Origin: Actinospineispora acaciae DSM 45401
GTDB taxonomy: Bacteria > Actinomycetota > Actinomycetes > Mycobacteriales > Pseudonocardiaceae
Direction: 5' to 3'
Length of the DNA stretch: 64,000 nucleotides
NCBI RefSeq assembly: GCF_000620785.1
Contig: NZ_JIAI01000007.1
Span: 62,001 to 126,000 of the forward strand
The stretch's first letter is position 1; the number at the start of each line of letters is the position of its first letter. The notes under the pieces were generated by a model. The model saw only the letters and a program-made list of their open reading frames with translations, did no database searches and was not told where the DNA came from. The translations under genes and the position numbers were made by a program. Below, piece after piece: positions 8,335 to 16,524 of this stretch.

Positions 8335-9177
8335 ATGACCGTCGAACTGAGCCTCAACCAGGCCACCACCCGCCCCTACCCGCTCACCGACACCGCCAGG
8401 GCCGCCTCCGCCGTCGGCATCCGGCACCTCGGCCTGTGGTGCGAGCCCGTCCGCGAGCTGGGCGCCGGTCCGACCGCGCGCCTGCTGCGCGACACCGGCC
8501 TGGGCGTCACCTCGCTGAGCCGGGTCGGCTTCGTCGCCGACAAGCGCGGCCCCGAGCTGCGCGCCGCCCTCGACGAGGTGGCCGGGGCGATCGAGCTGGC
8601 GCACGCGGTCGGCGCGCCGATGCTCACCTTCATCGCCGGCGGACTGCCCACGGAGAACCCCGACCCGCGCGCCGCCGAGGCCCGCGTCGCCGACGCCCTC
8701 GCCCAGGTCGAGCCGCTCGCCCGCGCCGCCGGCGTCCGGCTCGCCCTGGAACCCCTGCACCCGCTGTTCGCCGCCGACCGCAGCGCGGTCACCACCCTGC
8801 GCGCCGCGCTGCGCACCATCGCCGAGCTGCCGCCACAGTCCGTCGGCGTGCTCATCGACAGCTACGCCACCTGGTGGGACCCCGACCTCGCCGAGGGCGT
8901 CGAGGCCGCCGGCCCCCGCATCGCCGGCTACCAGGTCAGCGACTTCCGGCTGCCGCTGCCCGCGCCCGACCACATGAACGGGCGCCTGCTGCCCGGCGAC
9001 GGGATCATCGACCTGGCCCGGATGACGACCACCGTGCGCGCCGCCGGCTTCACCGGGCCGATCGAGGTCGAGGTCTTCAACGACGAGATCTGGACGCTCC
9101 CGCTCGCCGACATCGTCGCCAGGACCGTCCAGCGCTTCGAGACGCACGTCGCGTCGGGTATGCCCTACCGCCGTTAG
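8335..9177 (+). CDS. Sugar phosphate isomerase/epimerase-like TIM barrel protein
   Basis: 280 residues from ATG 8335, with AGGAG 9 bases upstream. The sequence fits the AP-endonuclease-2/xylose-isomerase-like barrel: LALEPLHP with a metal-binding Glu, an Asp in GVLIDSYATWWDP, a His in PDHMNGRLLPGDG, and IEVEVFND with a C-terminal metal Glu. Relatives isomerise or epimerise keto-sugars, dehydrate inososes or act on dehydroshikimate. Last gene of the LacI-controlled operon. Together with the SDR and the flavoprotein it suggests catabolism of a cyclic polyol or hydroxy-acid; this is inference only. Confidence 0.8.
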   Translation: MTVELSLNQATTRPYPLTDTARAASAVGIRHLGLWCEPVRELGAGPTARLLRDTGLGVTSLSRVGFVADKRGPELRAALDEVAGAIELAHAVGAPMLTFIAGGLPTENPDPRAAEARVADALAQVEPLARAAGVRLALEPLHPLFAADRSAVTTLRAALRTIAELPPQSVGVLIDSYATWWDPDLAEGVEAAGPRIAGYQVSDFRLPLPAPDHMNGRLLPGDGIIDLARMTTTVRAAGFTGPIEVEVFNDEIWTLPLADIVARTVQRFETHVASGMPYRR

Positions 9178-9267
9178 TCGGGACAACTCCATCGCGGTCC
9201 AGTCAAGATTCGGGTGAGGTGTCCTGTGGCTGGCTACGATGTGTCGCCGTGGCGGAGGGGAGCCGTG

Positions 9268-10569
9268 ATGGGTTACTGCCTCGGTGTAGATCTCGGCACT
9301 ACCTTCGTGGCCGCCGCGCGCGCCGACGGGGCTCAGGTCGAGATGGTCACCCTCGGGGACCGCTCGGTGGTGATGCCCTCGATCGTCTACGCCGGCGAGG
9401 ACGGCACCCTGGTGACCGGGGAGGCGGCCAACCGGCGGGCGGCGACCAGCCCGGAACGGGTCGCCCGCCAGTTCAAGCGGCGCCTCGGTGACCCGACGCC
9501 GATGCGCCTGGCCGACAGCTCGTACTCGGCGACCGACCTGCTCGCCACCCTGCTCCGCGAGGTGATCACCAGGGTCACCGAGACCGAGGGCGAGGCGCCG
9601 GAGCGGGTGGTGCTGACCCACCCCGCGAACTGGGGCCCGTTCCGGCGCGGCGTGTTCGAGGACGTGCCCCGGCTGGCCGGCCTCGACGACTCCGTGATGA
9701 TCACCGAGCCGGAGGCGGCGGCCACCCACTACGCGGCGTCGCGGCGGCTGGAGAGCGGCGCCCTGGTGGCCGTCTACGACCTCGGCGGCGGGACGTTCGA
9801 CGCCACCGTGGTGCGCAAGGTCGGCAACGGGGTGGAGACGCTGGGCACGCCCGAGGGCGTCGAGCGGCTCGGCGGGATCGACTTCGACCAGGCCGTCTTC
9901 GACTTCGTCAGCTACTCCTCGGACGGGGCGCTGGCCGACCTCGACACCCGCGACCCGAAGGCCCTGGTGGCGTTGAGCCGGCTGCGCCAGGACTGCGTGC
10001 TGGCCAAGGAGGCGCTGTCGGTCGACACCGAGACGCTGCTGCCGGTGTTCCTGCCCGGCAGGCACTTCGACGTGCGGATCACCCGCTCCGGGTTCGAGGA
10101 CCTGGTGCGGGCGCAGATCGAGTCCACCATCAGCGCGCTGTCCCGCGCGCTGCGCTCGGCCCAGGTGAGCGCCGATGAGCTGAGCGCCGTACTGCTGGTG
10201 GGCGGCTCGTCGCGCATCCCGCTGGTGGCCAAGATGGTCTCCGACGAGCTGGGCCGGCCCATCCTGGTCGACACCCACCCGAAGTACGCGGTCGCGCTGG
10301 GCGCGGCCACGGTGGCGAGCATGGCCAACGGCACGGCGGCCGACCCGACGCCCGTCGAGGCCGCCCCGGCACCGGCCCGCCCAACCCGCCAGCGGGTCCG
10401 GGCGGCGGCGCCCGAGGCGACGGCGGTCGACACCGGACGGCCCGCCACGTCGGTCGTGTCGAAGATCCTGCTGGCGGTGGCGCTGCTCGCGTTGGCGGTG
10501 GCGATCGTGCTGGTCGCGATGTTCGTGTTCCAACAGATCTGGTCGGGGGCCAACCCCACCTCGGGTTAG
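9268..10569 (+). CDS. Hsp70-like ATPase with C-terminal membrane anchor
   Basis: 433 residues from ATG 9268, with GGAGGGG about 10 bases upstream. The actin-fold ATPase of Hsp70 is complete: GVDLGTTFVAA (phosphate 1), YDLGGGTFDATVV (phosphate 2), VLLVGGSSRIPLV (adenosine). The substrate-binding beta domain and lid of DnaK are absent. Instead an Ala/Pro-rich linker leads to one hydrophobic helix of about 23 residues (KILLAVALLALAVAIVL) near the C-terminus. This is a non-chaperone Hsp70 relative tethered to the membrane with its ATPase domain probably cytoplasmic. It is followed about 100 bp downstream by a membrane-anchored protein and a DUF6529-like protein. Function unknown. Confidence 0.85.
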   Translation: MGYCLGVDLGTTFVAAARADGAQVEMVTLGDRSVVMPSIVYAGEDGTLVTGEAANRRAATSPERVARQFKRRLGDPTPMRLADSSYSATDLLATLLREVITRVTETEGEAPERVVLTHPANWGPFRRGVFEDVPRLAGLDDSVMITEPEAAATHYAASRRLESGALVAVYDLGGGTFDATVVRKVGNGVETLGTPEGVERLGGIDFDQAVFDFVSYSSDGALADLDTRDPKALVALSRLRQDCVLAKEALSVDTETLLPVFLPGRHFDVRITRSGFEDLVRAQIESTISALSRALRSAQVSADELSAVLLVGGSSRIPLVAKMVSDELGRPILVDTHPKYAVALGAATVASMANGTAADPTPVEAAPAPARPTRQRVRAAAPEATAVDTGRPATSVVSKILLAVALLALAVAIVLVAMFVFQQIWSGANPTSG

Positions 10570-10666
10570 CGGGATGGCACTCGGGTTTGGGGGGCGCACC
10601 CCCTCGTACCGCCCGGGTGCCGCTGGGAAGCTTCGGTTCGAGACGAACTCTCGAAGGGGGAAGATC

Positions 10667-11281
10667 ATGAGCCGACGCGGGCCGTACCTCACGTTGCTGG
10701 CGGTCGCGGTGCTGGGCCTGGTGCTGCTGGGCGTCAACCTGTCCGGCACGCCGTCCTCTGCCACACCGGCACCGGCACCCGCCGCTCAGGCCCCCGCCGC
10801 GCAGGCACCCGCGCCGGCCCCGCCCGCTCCGGCGGCGGTCAGCGAGCCGTTCCCGGCCGAGGCCAAGTACACCGGGTACACCGAGGGCAACCACGCCGCC
10901 ATCGCGGTCACCGTGCGCGGCGGCAAGGTGGCCGCCTACCTGTGCGACGGCAAGGCGACCGAGGCCTGGTACCAGGGCAGCGCGACGGACGGGAAGGTCG
11001 ACGCCAAGGGCGGCGGCGGGGCGAACACGCTGAACGGCACGCTGGCCGGGTCCACCCTGACCGGCACCGTCACGGCCGGCGGCAAGTCCTGGACCTACTC
11101 CGCGGCGGCCGCCTCCGCACCGGCCGGGCTCTACCGCGACAAGGCCGGCGAGCGCACCACCGGCTGGATCAAGGACAAGGACGGCAAGGTCACCGGCCTG
11201 TCCCACCGGGGCACCACGATCGAACCGGCCGCCCCGCTCAACCCGTCCGCCGCCCAGTTCGTCAGCGGTGACCTCGGATGA
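10667..11281 (+). CDS. Membrane-anchored or secreted hypothetical protein
   Basis: 204 residues from ATG 10667, with GAAGGGGGA just upstream. An N-terminal hydrophobic helix (LTLLAVAVLGLVLLGVNL) is followed by an Ala/Pro-rich spacer of about 35 residues and a glycine-rich, probably beta-stranded domain (ITVRGGKVAAYLCDG-type text, residues about 65-170) that would lie outside the cell. No named family is recognised with certainty. Its stop overlaps the ATG of the DUF6529-like gene (ATGA), so the two are translationally coupled. Together with the anchored Hsp70-like protein it may form a membrane complex; this is inference from gene order. Confidence 0.75.
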   Translation: MSRRGPYLTLLAVAVLGLVLLGVNLSGTPSSATPAPAPAAQAPAAQAPAPAPPAPAAVSEPFPAEAKYTGYTEGNHAAIAVTVRGGKVAAYLCDGKATEAWYQGSATDGKVDAKGGGGANTLNGTLAGSTLTGTVTAGGKSWTYSAAAASAPAGLYRDKAGERTTGWIKDKDGKVTGLSHRGTTIEPAAPLNPSAAQFVSGDLG

Positions 11282-11829
11282 CCACACCACCGGTCCCGCC
11301 CCGCACCGACCCGAAGGCGGCCACCCTGGTGGCCCCGGTGCTGGTCGGGTGCCTGGTCGCGGTGGCGCTGGGCGTCTACGGCGCCGTGCACCAGCCGACC
11401 GGCTTCTCCATCAACGTGTCCGGGTTCAGCAGCGGGGTCTACGTCAAGTCCTGGCTGGTCACCGTGTCCGCGCTGCTGGCGATCACCCAGCTGGCGACCG
11501 CCTCGCTGCTCTACCGGGGCAACACCGCGAGCTGGGTGCCGGCCCTGCACCGCTGGTCGGGGCGCGTCGCCGTGCTGCTCACCGTCCCGGTGGTGGTGCA
11601 CTGCCTGTTCGCGCTGGGCTTCGAGGCCTCCAGCCCGAGGGTGCTGGTCCACTCGCTGCTCGGCTGCCTGTTCTACGGCGCGTTCGTGACCAAGATGATG
11701 ACCCTGACCAGGCGCGGCCTGCCGGGGTGGGTGCTGCCGGCGGTCGGCGGCGTCACGTTCACCGCCCTGATAGGCCTGTGGCTGACCTCGGCGCTGTGGG
11801 CGTTCGGCAACCAGGGCCTGCACCTGTAG
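11278..11829 (+). CDS. DUF6529-like integral membrane protein
   Basis: 183 residues from ATG 11278. About five hydrophobic helices are visible. Two histidine-containing helix ends, LHRWSGRVAVLL and VVHCLFALGF, recall the heme-ligating helices of cytochrome b561/ferric-reductase-like proteins. It resembles the actinobacterial DUF6529 family in size and layout; I recognise this from memory, not from a search. Coupled to the upstream anchored protein and ending 9 bp from the stop of the convergent STAND gene. A redox or electron-transfer role is possible but unproven. Confidence 0.7.
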   Translation: MTTPPVPPRTDPKAATLVAPVLVGCLVAVALGVYGAVHQPTGFSINVSGFSSGVYVKSWLVTVSALLAITQLATASLLYRGNTASWVPALHRWSGRVAVLLTVPVVVHCLFALGFEASSPRVLVHSLLGCLFYGAFVTKMMTLTRRGLPGWVLPAVGGVTFTALIGLWLTSALWAFGNQGLHL

Positions 11830-11838
11830 GAAACCGCG

Positions 11839-14800
11839 CTACGAGCATGGCGGCTCGATCGTCGAGCCGGACGGCAAGAGGGCGCGCTCGGCCGGGGTGA
11901 ACGGGCGGTTGGAGAACCGGCAGAGGGAGTCGAACCACTGCTGGCCCGTCAGCGGCATGCTGAACGGTGCCGAGCCGTCCACGCCCCTGGCATCCATCCC
12001 GCGACCGTTCTTGAGCCGACCGGCGAGTTGGTGGAACGCCGTCGGCACCAGGAACGAGCCGCTGAGATGCCCGCCCTCGACCTCCCACAGCTGAGCGAGC
12101 TGCTGGGTGCCGCCCACCGTGCGCACGAGCATGACGTGTCCGTCCTCGGTGAAGCCCTCCGCCTGCGCGAGGACGCCGGTGGGGATGGGTGGACGGATCA
12201 GCTCGCCCGTCTCGACGTCCCAGATGTCGAGCGTGCGGGCCTGGGTGGTGGCGGCGAGGCGGCGTCCGGTCGCGTCGAACGTAAAGCTCACCGTCTTGCG
12301 CCCACCCAGGCTCGGCAGCGTCACCAGCCGCCGGCCGGCCACCGCGTCCCAGACCTGGATGGCATTGTCCGGGCCCAGCGCGGCCACCTGCCCCGGATGC
12401 CCCGGCCTCGCTTCGAAGTTCGCGGCGCCTCGGAACCATCCCTGCTCGGCGGGGGTCTGACCGAGCCGGGTCGGCGGCGCGAGAGGCGCGGCGGAGGCCC
12501 GGTCCCACACGGTGACCACCCCGCCGGCATAGCCGACCACCCGCCCGTCCGCGACCTCGAACCACCGGCTGTGCTCCGACTCGCCCGCCGCACGCGGCAT
12601 CGTGTAGCTGCCCATGAGGGCCAGCGTGGGAAACGCGTGATCCCGAAGAACCCACCGGTCGGGGGTCTCGATCGCCACCAGGACGGAGTCCCCCACCATC
12701 TCTTCGACGCTGCCCCCGGGGCCGGCGTCGGGCTTGGCGGCCCTGGTCAGCTCGCGGCCCGAGGCCGCATCGAAGACCGTGTACCCGGCGTCCTCGACGC
12801 CGATCAGGAACCTCCCGTCATCGCTGCCCCCCAGGGCAGGGCCGGTCCCGTCGGGGCGGACGCCCACCCGGCTCGCGCCCCGCATCCGCAGCAGCGAGGT
12901 GCCCTGGCCGAGCACGGCCGAGGGGGCGCCGTCCCGCGCCGGGAGCACGCCGAGCAGCGTCTGCACCGTGACCTGGTTCGGGTCGATCATGGGGTTCTCG
13001 CCGGGCATCGCGACCTCGAACGTGCGCCCGTCGACCAGGTTGGTGACCCGGGTGGTGCTGTAGTCCCGCGCGCCGTGCGGCCTGTCGACGAGGTGGTACC
13101 CGTCCCGGGAGATCGTGGACCGAATCCCGGACTGCAGGCATGACCGCGTCGGGATGCGCAGCAGCTCGGCGGACAGGTCGGCGCGCTGGACGACGGCGGT
13201 CCGCTCCCCCGCGCAGGAGACCACCGCGTCCCCGCTGCCACGCAACACCGTGCCGGGCGGGTACTCCCGCGTCACCGAGCCGTTCGACAGCGACCGCGCC
13301 ACCAGCCGCCTGCTGCCGCCGACCGGGTCGCCCCGGCTGACGAACAGCGCGTCGGGGTCGGCGCCCAGCGCGATGTCGGAGACGTCCGCCTCGGCGAGCG
13401 GCGCGAGCGGACCCCCGGTCCGCGCCCGGCGCTCGACGTCCCAGACCTCGATCCCGCGCCCGGCCGGCCCCGGCGGCGTCAGCCAGGCGAGCCGGCGCCC
13501 GTCCGGTGAGAAGGCGTGCCCGACGGGGTCCGCGCTGCCCGGCTCGGCCAGCCGGTCCGGCCCCCGGCGCGCCGCCACGTCCCAGGTCCACACCGCGCCG
13601 TCACGGTCCGCGACCGCGAGCCGGCGCCCGTCCGGGCTCAGCGCCGACCAGCGCGACCTCGGCGGCACCCCGGGCACCACCCAGCGCGACTCCGGCCCGC
13701 CGACGACCACCAGCCCGGCGCCGTCGGGGAGCAGCACGGTGCCGTCGGTGGACATCTGGTAGTCCACGATCGGGGTGTCCGTCACGCCGGCGAGCACCGC
13801 GTCCACCGACCGCAGCCCCAAGAACTGCTTGGCGAGCACGGTTCTGGCGTTGGCGTTGCGCGGGTCGAGCCGGAACGCGGCGAGCGCGAGCTGGGTGGCG
13901 GTCACCGGGTCGTTGTCCGCCTGGGTCAGGGCGTTCGCGGCGAGCAGCTCGGAGTTCGCGGTCCGGAGCTGGTCGCCGAGCTCGTCGCCGCGCCGCACCG
14001 CGACCGCCGCGAGCACCCCGGCGAGCACGACCAGCGTCGCCAGCACGGCCGTCACCAGCCGCCAGCGCCGCGCGTCCCGGCGCTGGCGGGCGCGGCTGCG
14101 CCGCACGTACTCCCGGCTCGGCTCCGCCAGGTCCCCGGCCCGCGCCGGCAGCCAGTCCGACGCCGCGGCCAGCGCCGCCCCGCGCAGCAGCGAGCCGTCG
14201 TCGTGGCCGGACTCCTCCCACCGCTCCCGCTGGGCGTCGAGCCGGGCCCGCCAGGTCAGGAAGGCCTGGTCCTCGGCCAGCCAGTCACGCAGCCGGGGCC
14301 AGTGCTCGATGACGGCCTGGTGCGCGAGCTGGACGACGTGCTCCCCGCCGGCCTCCACCACCAGCAACCGGCCCTCGATCAGCCGGTGCACCAACGGGTG
14401 CAGCTCCGGCGCCAGGTCCTCCAGCCGAACCGGCCGGCGGGTCAGCCGCCCGTCGCGGTCCGCGCCCGCGAGTGCCACGAACAGCCGGCGCAGCTGCGGC
14501 TCGTCCATCGAGCCGGTCACCTGCTCGGCGCGCTTGGCCACCACCCCCGCGACGCCACCGGCGCGCTCGTACGCCTCCACCGTGAGGAAGCCGCCCTCGC
14601 GCCGCTCCCACAGCTCGGTGAGCAGGGACTCCACCAGGGGCAGCTGGCCGGGCTCGGCTGCGGCGTCGTCCAGGATGCGGTCGACCAGTCCGAGCTCGAA
14701 GGACAGCCCCGGCGCCCACTCGGCGGGCGCCACGATCGCGTCCCGCAGCTGGCCGCGCCGCATCGGCGGCAGCAGCACGGTCCCGGTGCTCAGCAGCGCC

Positions 14801-15876
14801 GCCGCCTCGGGCGCGAACAGGTTGTCCAGGGTCGCCGAGCGCAGCGTGAGCAGCACCAGCACCCGCCGGGCGTCCCGTTCGGCCAGCTCGACCAACCGCT
14901 CCAGCAGCTCGCCCGCCTCGGCCGGCTCGGTCGACTCCAGCTCCTCGAACTGGTCGACCAGGAGCACCAACCGCTGTTCGCGCTCGGTCCTCGACAGCGC
15001 GGCGTCCAGCGCGGCCGCGGTGCGTACCTCGACGATCTGGTCGCCCCGCGCCCGCAGCCTGGGCAACAGTCCGGCCCGCACCAGCGACGACTTGCCGGCC
15101 CCGGACGGGCCCGCCACCGCGACCAGCCGCTGCCGCGCGGCGACCTCCTCGAGCCGGGCCAGATCGTGCCCCCGGCCGAAGAACAGCGAGGCGTGTTCCT
15201 CGCCGAACGGTTCCAGCCCCCGGTACGGGCAGGGCAGCAGCTCGGGATCCACCCCGAGCACCGCGTCCAGCGGGATCAGGTACGCCGTGGTGGTGGCGCC
15301 GCTGCCGTCCGCCGCGACGGTCATGCCCACCACCGCGCCGGCCTCGGTGTGCCACACCGGCGAGCCGCTGTAGCCGCCCACGATCTGCTGCTCGCCCACC
15401 TCGGTCTGCAGCTGGAACCAGCCGGTGGCCTGCTCGCCCCTGATGTGCCCGGTCGTCCAGACGCCGTCCGCCATCCCCTCGGGGAAGCCCAGCACCCGGA
15501 ACCGCTGGTCCCACATCTGGTCGATCCGCCGCAGCGGCGGCATCCGGACCCCGGCCGGCAGCTCGCCGCGCAGCGCCAGCACGGCGATGTCCCCGCTGCC
15601 GTCCGCCCCGATCGGCCGCCACCGACGCACGGTGGCCATCACCGACGGCGGCGCCGAGCCGGGCTCGCCGAACAGCGGGAAGTCCACCCGCACCGGCGTG
15701 GTGGGCGCCGCGTCCCGATGCGGGTCCTCGCCGAGCGCCGTCGCGATCACGTGCGCGCAGGTGACCATCCGCTCCGGATCGATCAGGAACCCGGCGCCGA
15801 CGACCTCCCCCTCCGAGCCAAGAACCCGCACGACCACCCGCGCCGCGAGCGAGTGATCCTGCCCAGCCGCACTCAC
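11839..15876 (-). CDS. Trypsin-STAND NTPase-WD40 multidomain protein (nSTAND1-like)
   Basis: 1345 residues from GTG 15876. Domain order: trypsin-like protease at residues 1-210 (His42 in TCAHV, Asp96 in GDIAVL, Ser170 in GGYSGSP). Next comes a STAND-type P-loop NTPase from about 217, introduced by YRGLEPFGEEHASLFFGR, with Walker A GPSGAGKSS at 256-264 and Walker B LVLLVDQFEEL at 303-313. A helical region and one membrane helix follow (about 605-627), then a WD40-like repeat region to the C-terminus (SPDGRRLA and WDVA/WDVE repeats). STAND proteins sense a ligand through their repeats and switch on an effector, here probably the protease. This architecture is known from conflict/defence proteins of multicellular bacteria. 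The trigger and the protease target are unknown. Confidence 0.88.
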   Translation of the reverse strand: MSAAGQDHSLAARVVVRVLGSEGEVVGAGFLIDPERMVTCAHVIATALGEDPHRDAAPTTPVRVDFPLFGEPGSAPPSVMATVRRWRPIGADGSGDIAVLALRGELPAGVRMPPLRRIDQMWDQRFRVLGFPEGMADGVWTTGHIRGEQATGWFQLQTEVGEQQIVGGYSGSPVWHTEAGAVVGMTVAADGSGATTTAYLIPLDAVLGVDPELLPCPYRGLEPFGEEHASLFFGRGHDLARLEEVAARQRLVAVAGPSGAGKSSLVRAGLLPRLRARGDQIVEVRTAAALDAALSRTEREQRLVLLVDQFEELESTEPAEAGELLERLVELAERDARRVLVLLTLRSATLDNLFAPEAAALLSTGTVLLPPMRRGQLRDAIVAPAEWAPGLSFELGLVDRILDDAAAEPGQLPLVESLLTELWERREGGFLTVEAYERAGGVAGVVAKRAEQVTGSMDEPQLRRLFVALAGADRDGRLTRRPVRLEDLAPELHPLVHRLIEGRLLVVEAGGEHVVQLAHQAVIEHWPRLRDWLAEDQAFLTWRARLDAQRERWEESGHDDGSLLRGAALAAASDWLPARAGDLAEPSREYVRRSRARQRRDARRWRLVTAVLATLVVLAGVLAAVAVRRGDELGDQLRTANSELLAANALTQADNDPVTATQLALAAFRLDPRNANARTVLAKQFLGLRSVDAVLAGVTDTPIVDYQMSTDGTVLLPDGAGLVVVGGPESRWVVPGVPPRSRWSALSPDGRRLAVADRDGAVWTWDVAARRGPDRLAEPGSADPVGHAFSPDGRRLAWLTPPGPAGRGIEVWDVERRARTGGPLAPLAEADVSDIALGADPDALFVSRGDPVGGSRRLVARSLSNGSVTREYPPGTVLRGSGDAVVSCAGERTAVVQRADLSAELLRIPTRSCLQSGIRSTISRDGYHLVDRPHGARDYSTTRVTNLVDGRTFEVAMPGENPMIDPNQVTVQTLLGVLPARDGAPSAVLGQGTSLLRMRGASRVGVRPDGTGPALGGSDDGRFLIGVEDAGYTVFDAASGRELTRAAKPDAGPGGSVEEMVGDSVLVAIETPDRWVLRDHAFPTLALMGSYTMPRAAGESEHSRWFEVADGRVVGYAGGVVTVWDRASAAPLAPPTRLGQTPAEQGWFRGAANFEARPGHPGQVAALGPDNAIQVWDAVAGRRLVTLPSLGGRKTVSFTFDATGRRLAATTQARTLDIWDVETGELIRPPIPTGVLAQAEGFTEDGHVMLVRTVGGTQQLAQLWEVEGGHLSGSFLVPTAFHQLAGRLKNGRGMDARGVDGSAPFSMPLTGQQWFDSLCRFSNRPFTPAERALLPSGSTIEPPCS

Positions 15877-15958
15877 CCATCCAGGCTAGCCACGCCGCCG
15901 CTTTCGGCCGCACACACCTCATGGCCGCCGCACACCAACCGCCGCCACCCCCGCCAGT

Positions 15959-16051
15959 GATCATCAGGTCACCACGGTTGCTATAGCACCCGCGCAACAA
16001 CCGTAGTGACCTGATGATCTTCTTACACCGCTAGACCGACCGTCGGTCTAG
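15959..16051 (+). repeat. Composite repeat module, copy 1 (inverted repeat plus palindrome)
   Basis: Left arm 15959-15980 and right arm 15998-16019 form a 22-bp inverted repeat (21 of 22 paired) around a 17-nt loop. After a 12-nt spacer follows the 19-bp palindrome TAGACCGACCGTCGGTCTA (16032-16050), the kind of site bound by TetR-family repressors. The whole arrangement recurs 332 bp downstream with identical internal spacing. No TetR gene is adjacent. It could be a strong terminator-like hairpin joined to an operator, or part of a small mobile or duplicated element. Confidence 0.75.
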
Positions 16052-16052
16052 A

Positions 16053-16288
16053 AGGTTCCGGGCGACCAGGAACGCGACACCGAACCAGCACGCGGACCTC
16101 ACAACATGCCGCCCAGCACCCGGCGACGCCTCGGTGAACGTGTCGAAGTCCCCGTCCCTCGGTCAGCCCCGACAACGTCGAGCCGATCGAGCGGCCCGTC
16201 ACCGCGAGCGGCAAGGCGGCCGAGGCGATGCCGCCCCGATCACGGGCGCACGCCGGCCTGCGCACCCCGTTGCCCGTGCCACCCAGCG
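16053..16288. other. Intergenic segment between the two repeat modules
   Basis: About 236 bp without a convincing gene. On the minus strand a short open stretch reads with a hydrophobic, transporter-like flavour and ends at a stop inside the copy-1 palindrome, so this may be the worn end of a deleted gene. The evidence is weak and no family can be named. Confidence 0.3.
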
Positions 16289-16290
16289 CT

Positions 16291-16382
16291 GATCATCAGG
16301 TCACCACGGTTGCTATAGCGCCCGCACAACAACCATGGTGACCTGATGATCTCTTCACACCACTAGACCGACCGTCGGTCTA
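16291..16382 (+). repeat. Composite repeat module, copy 2
   Basis: Arms 16291-16312 and 16330-16351 again pair in 21 of 22 bases, but the single mismatch is at a different position from copy 1. The identical 19-bp palindrome lies at 16364-16382. Distance from left arm to palindrome is 73 bp in both copies. It lies 142 bp upstream of the P450 start and may take part in its control. Confidence 0.75.
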
Positions 16383-16524
16383 ACCGGAATCGGACGTGTC
16401 ACCGCCGACGGCGAAGGTCAACAAGGCGTTCCCGCACGAGCGGTCCCGAACCATGCCGTCCGCGTCACGTCGCGATGCCGGATCGGCAGTTCGCGCGCCC
16501 CCGCACATCGACTGGGATGGGTGC

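Noticed and set aside
7438-10764. A minus-strand open frame of over 1100 codons
   Set aside because: It lies opposite the SDR, isomerase and Hsp70-like genes, has Arg/Gly/His-rich low-complexity translation and no domain. It is the usual antisense artefact of high GC.
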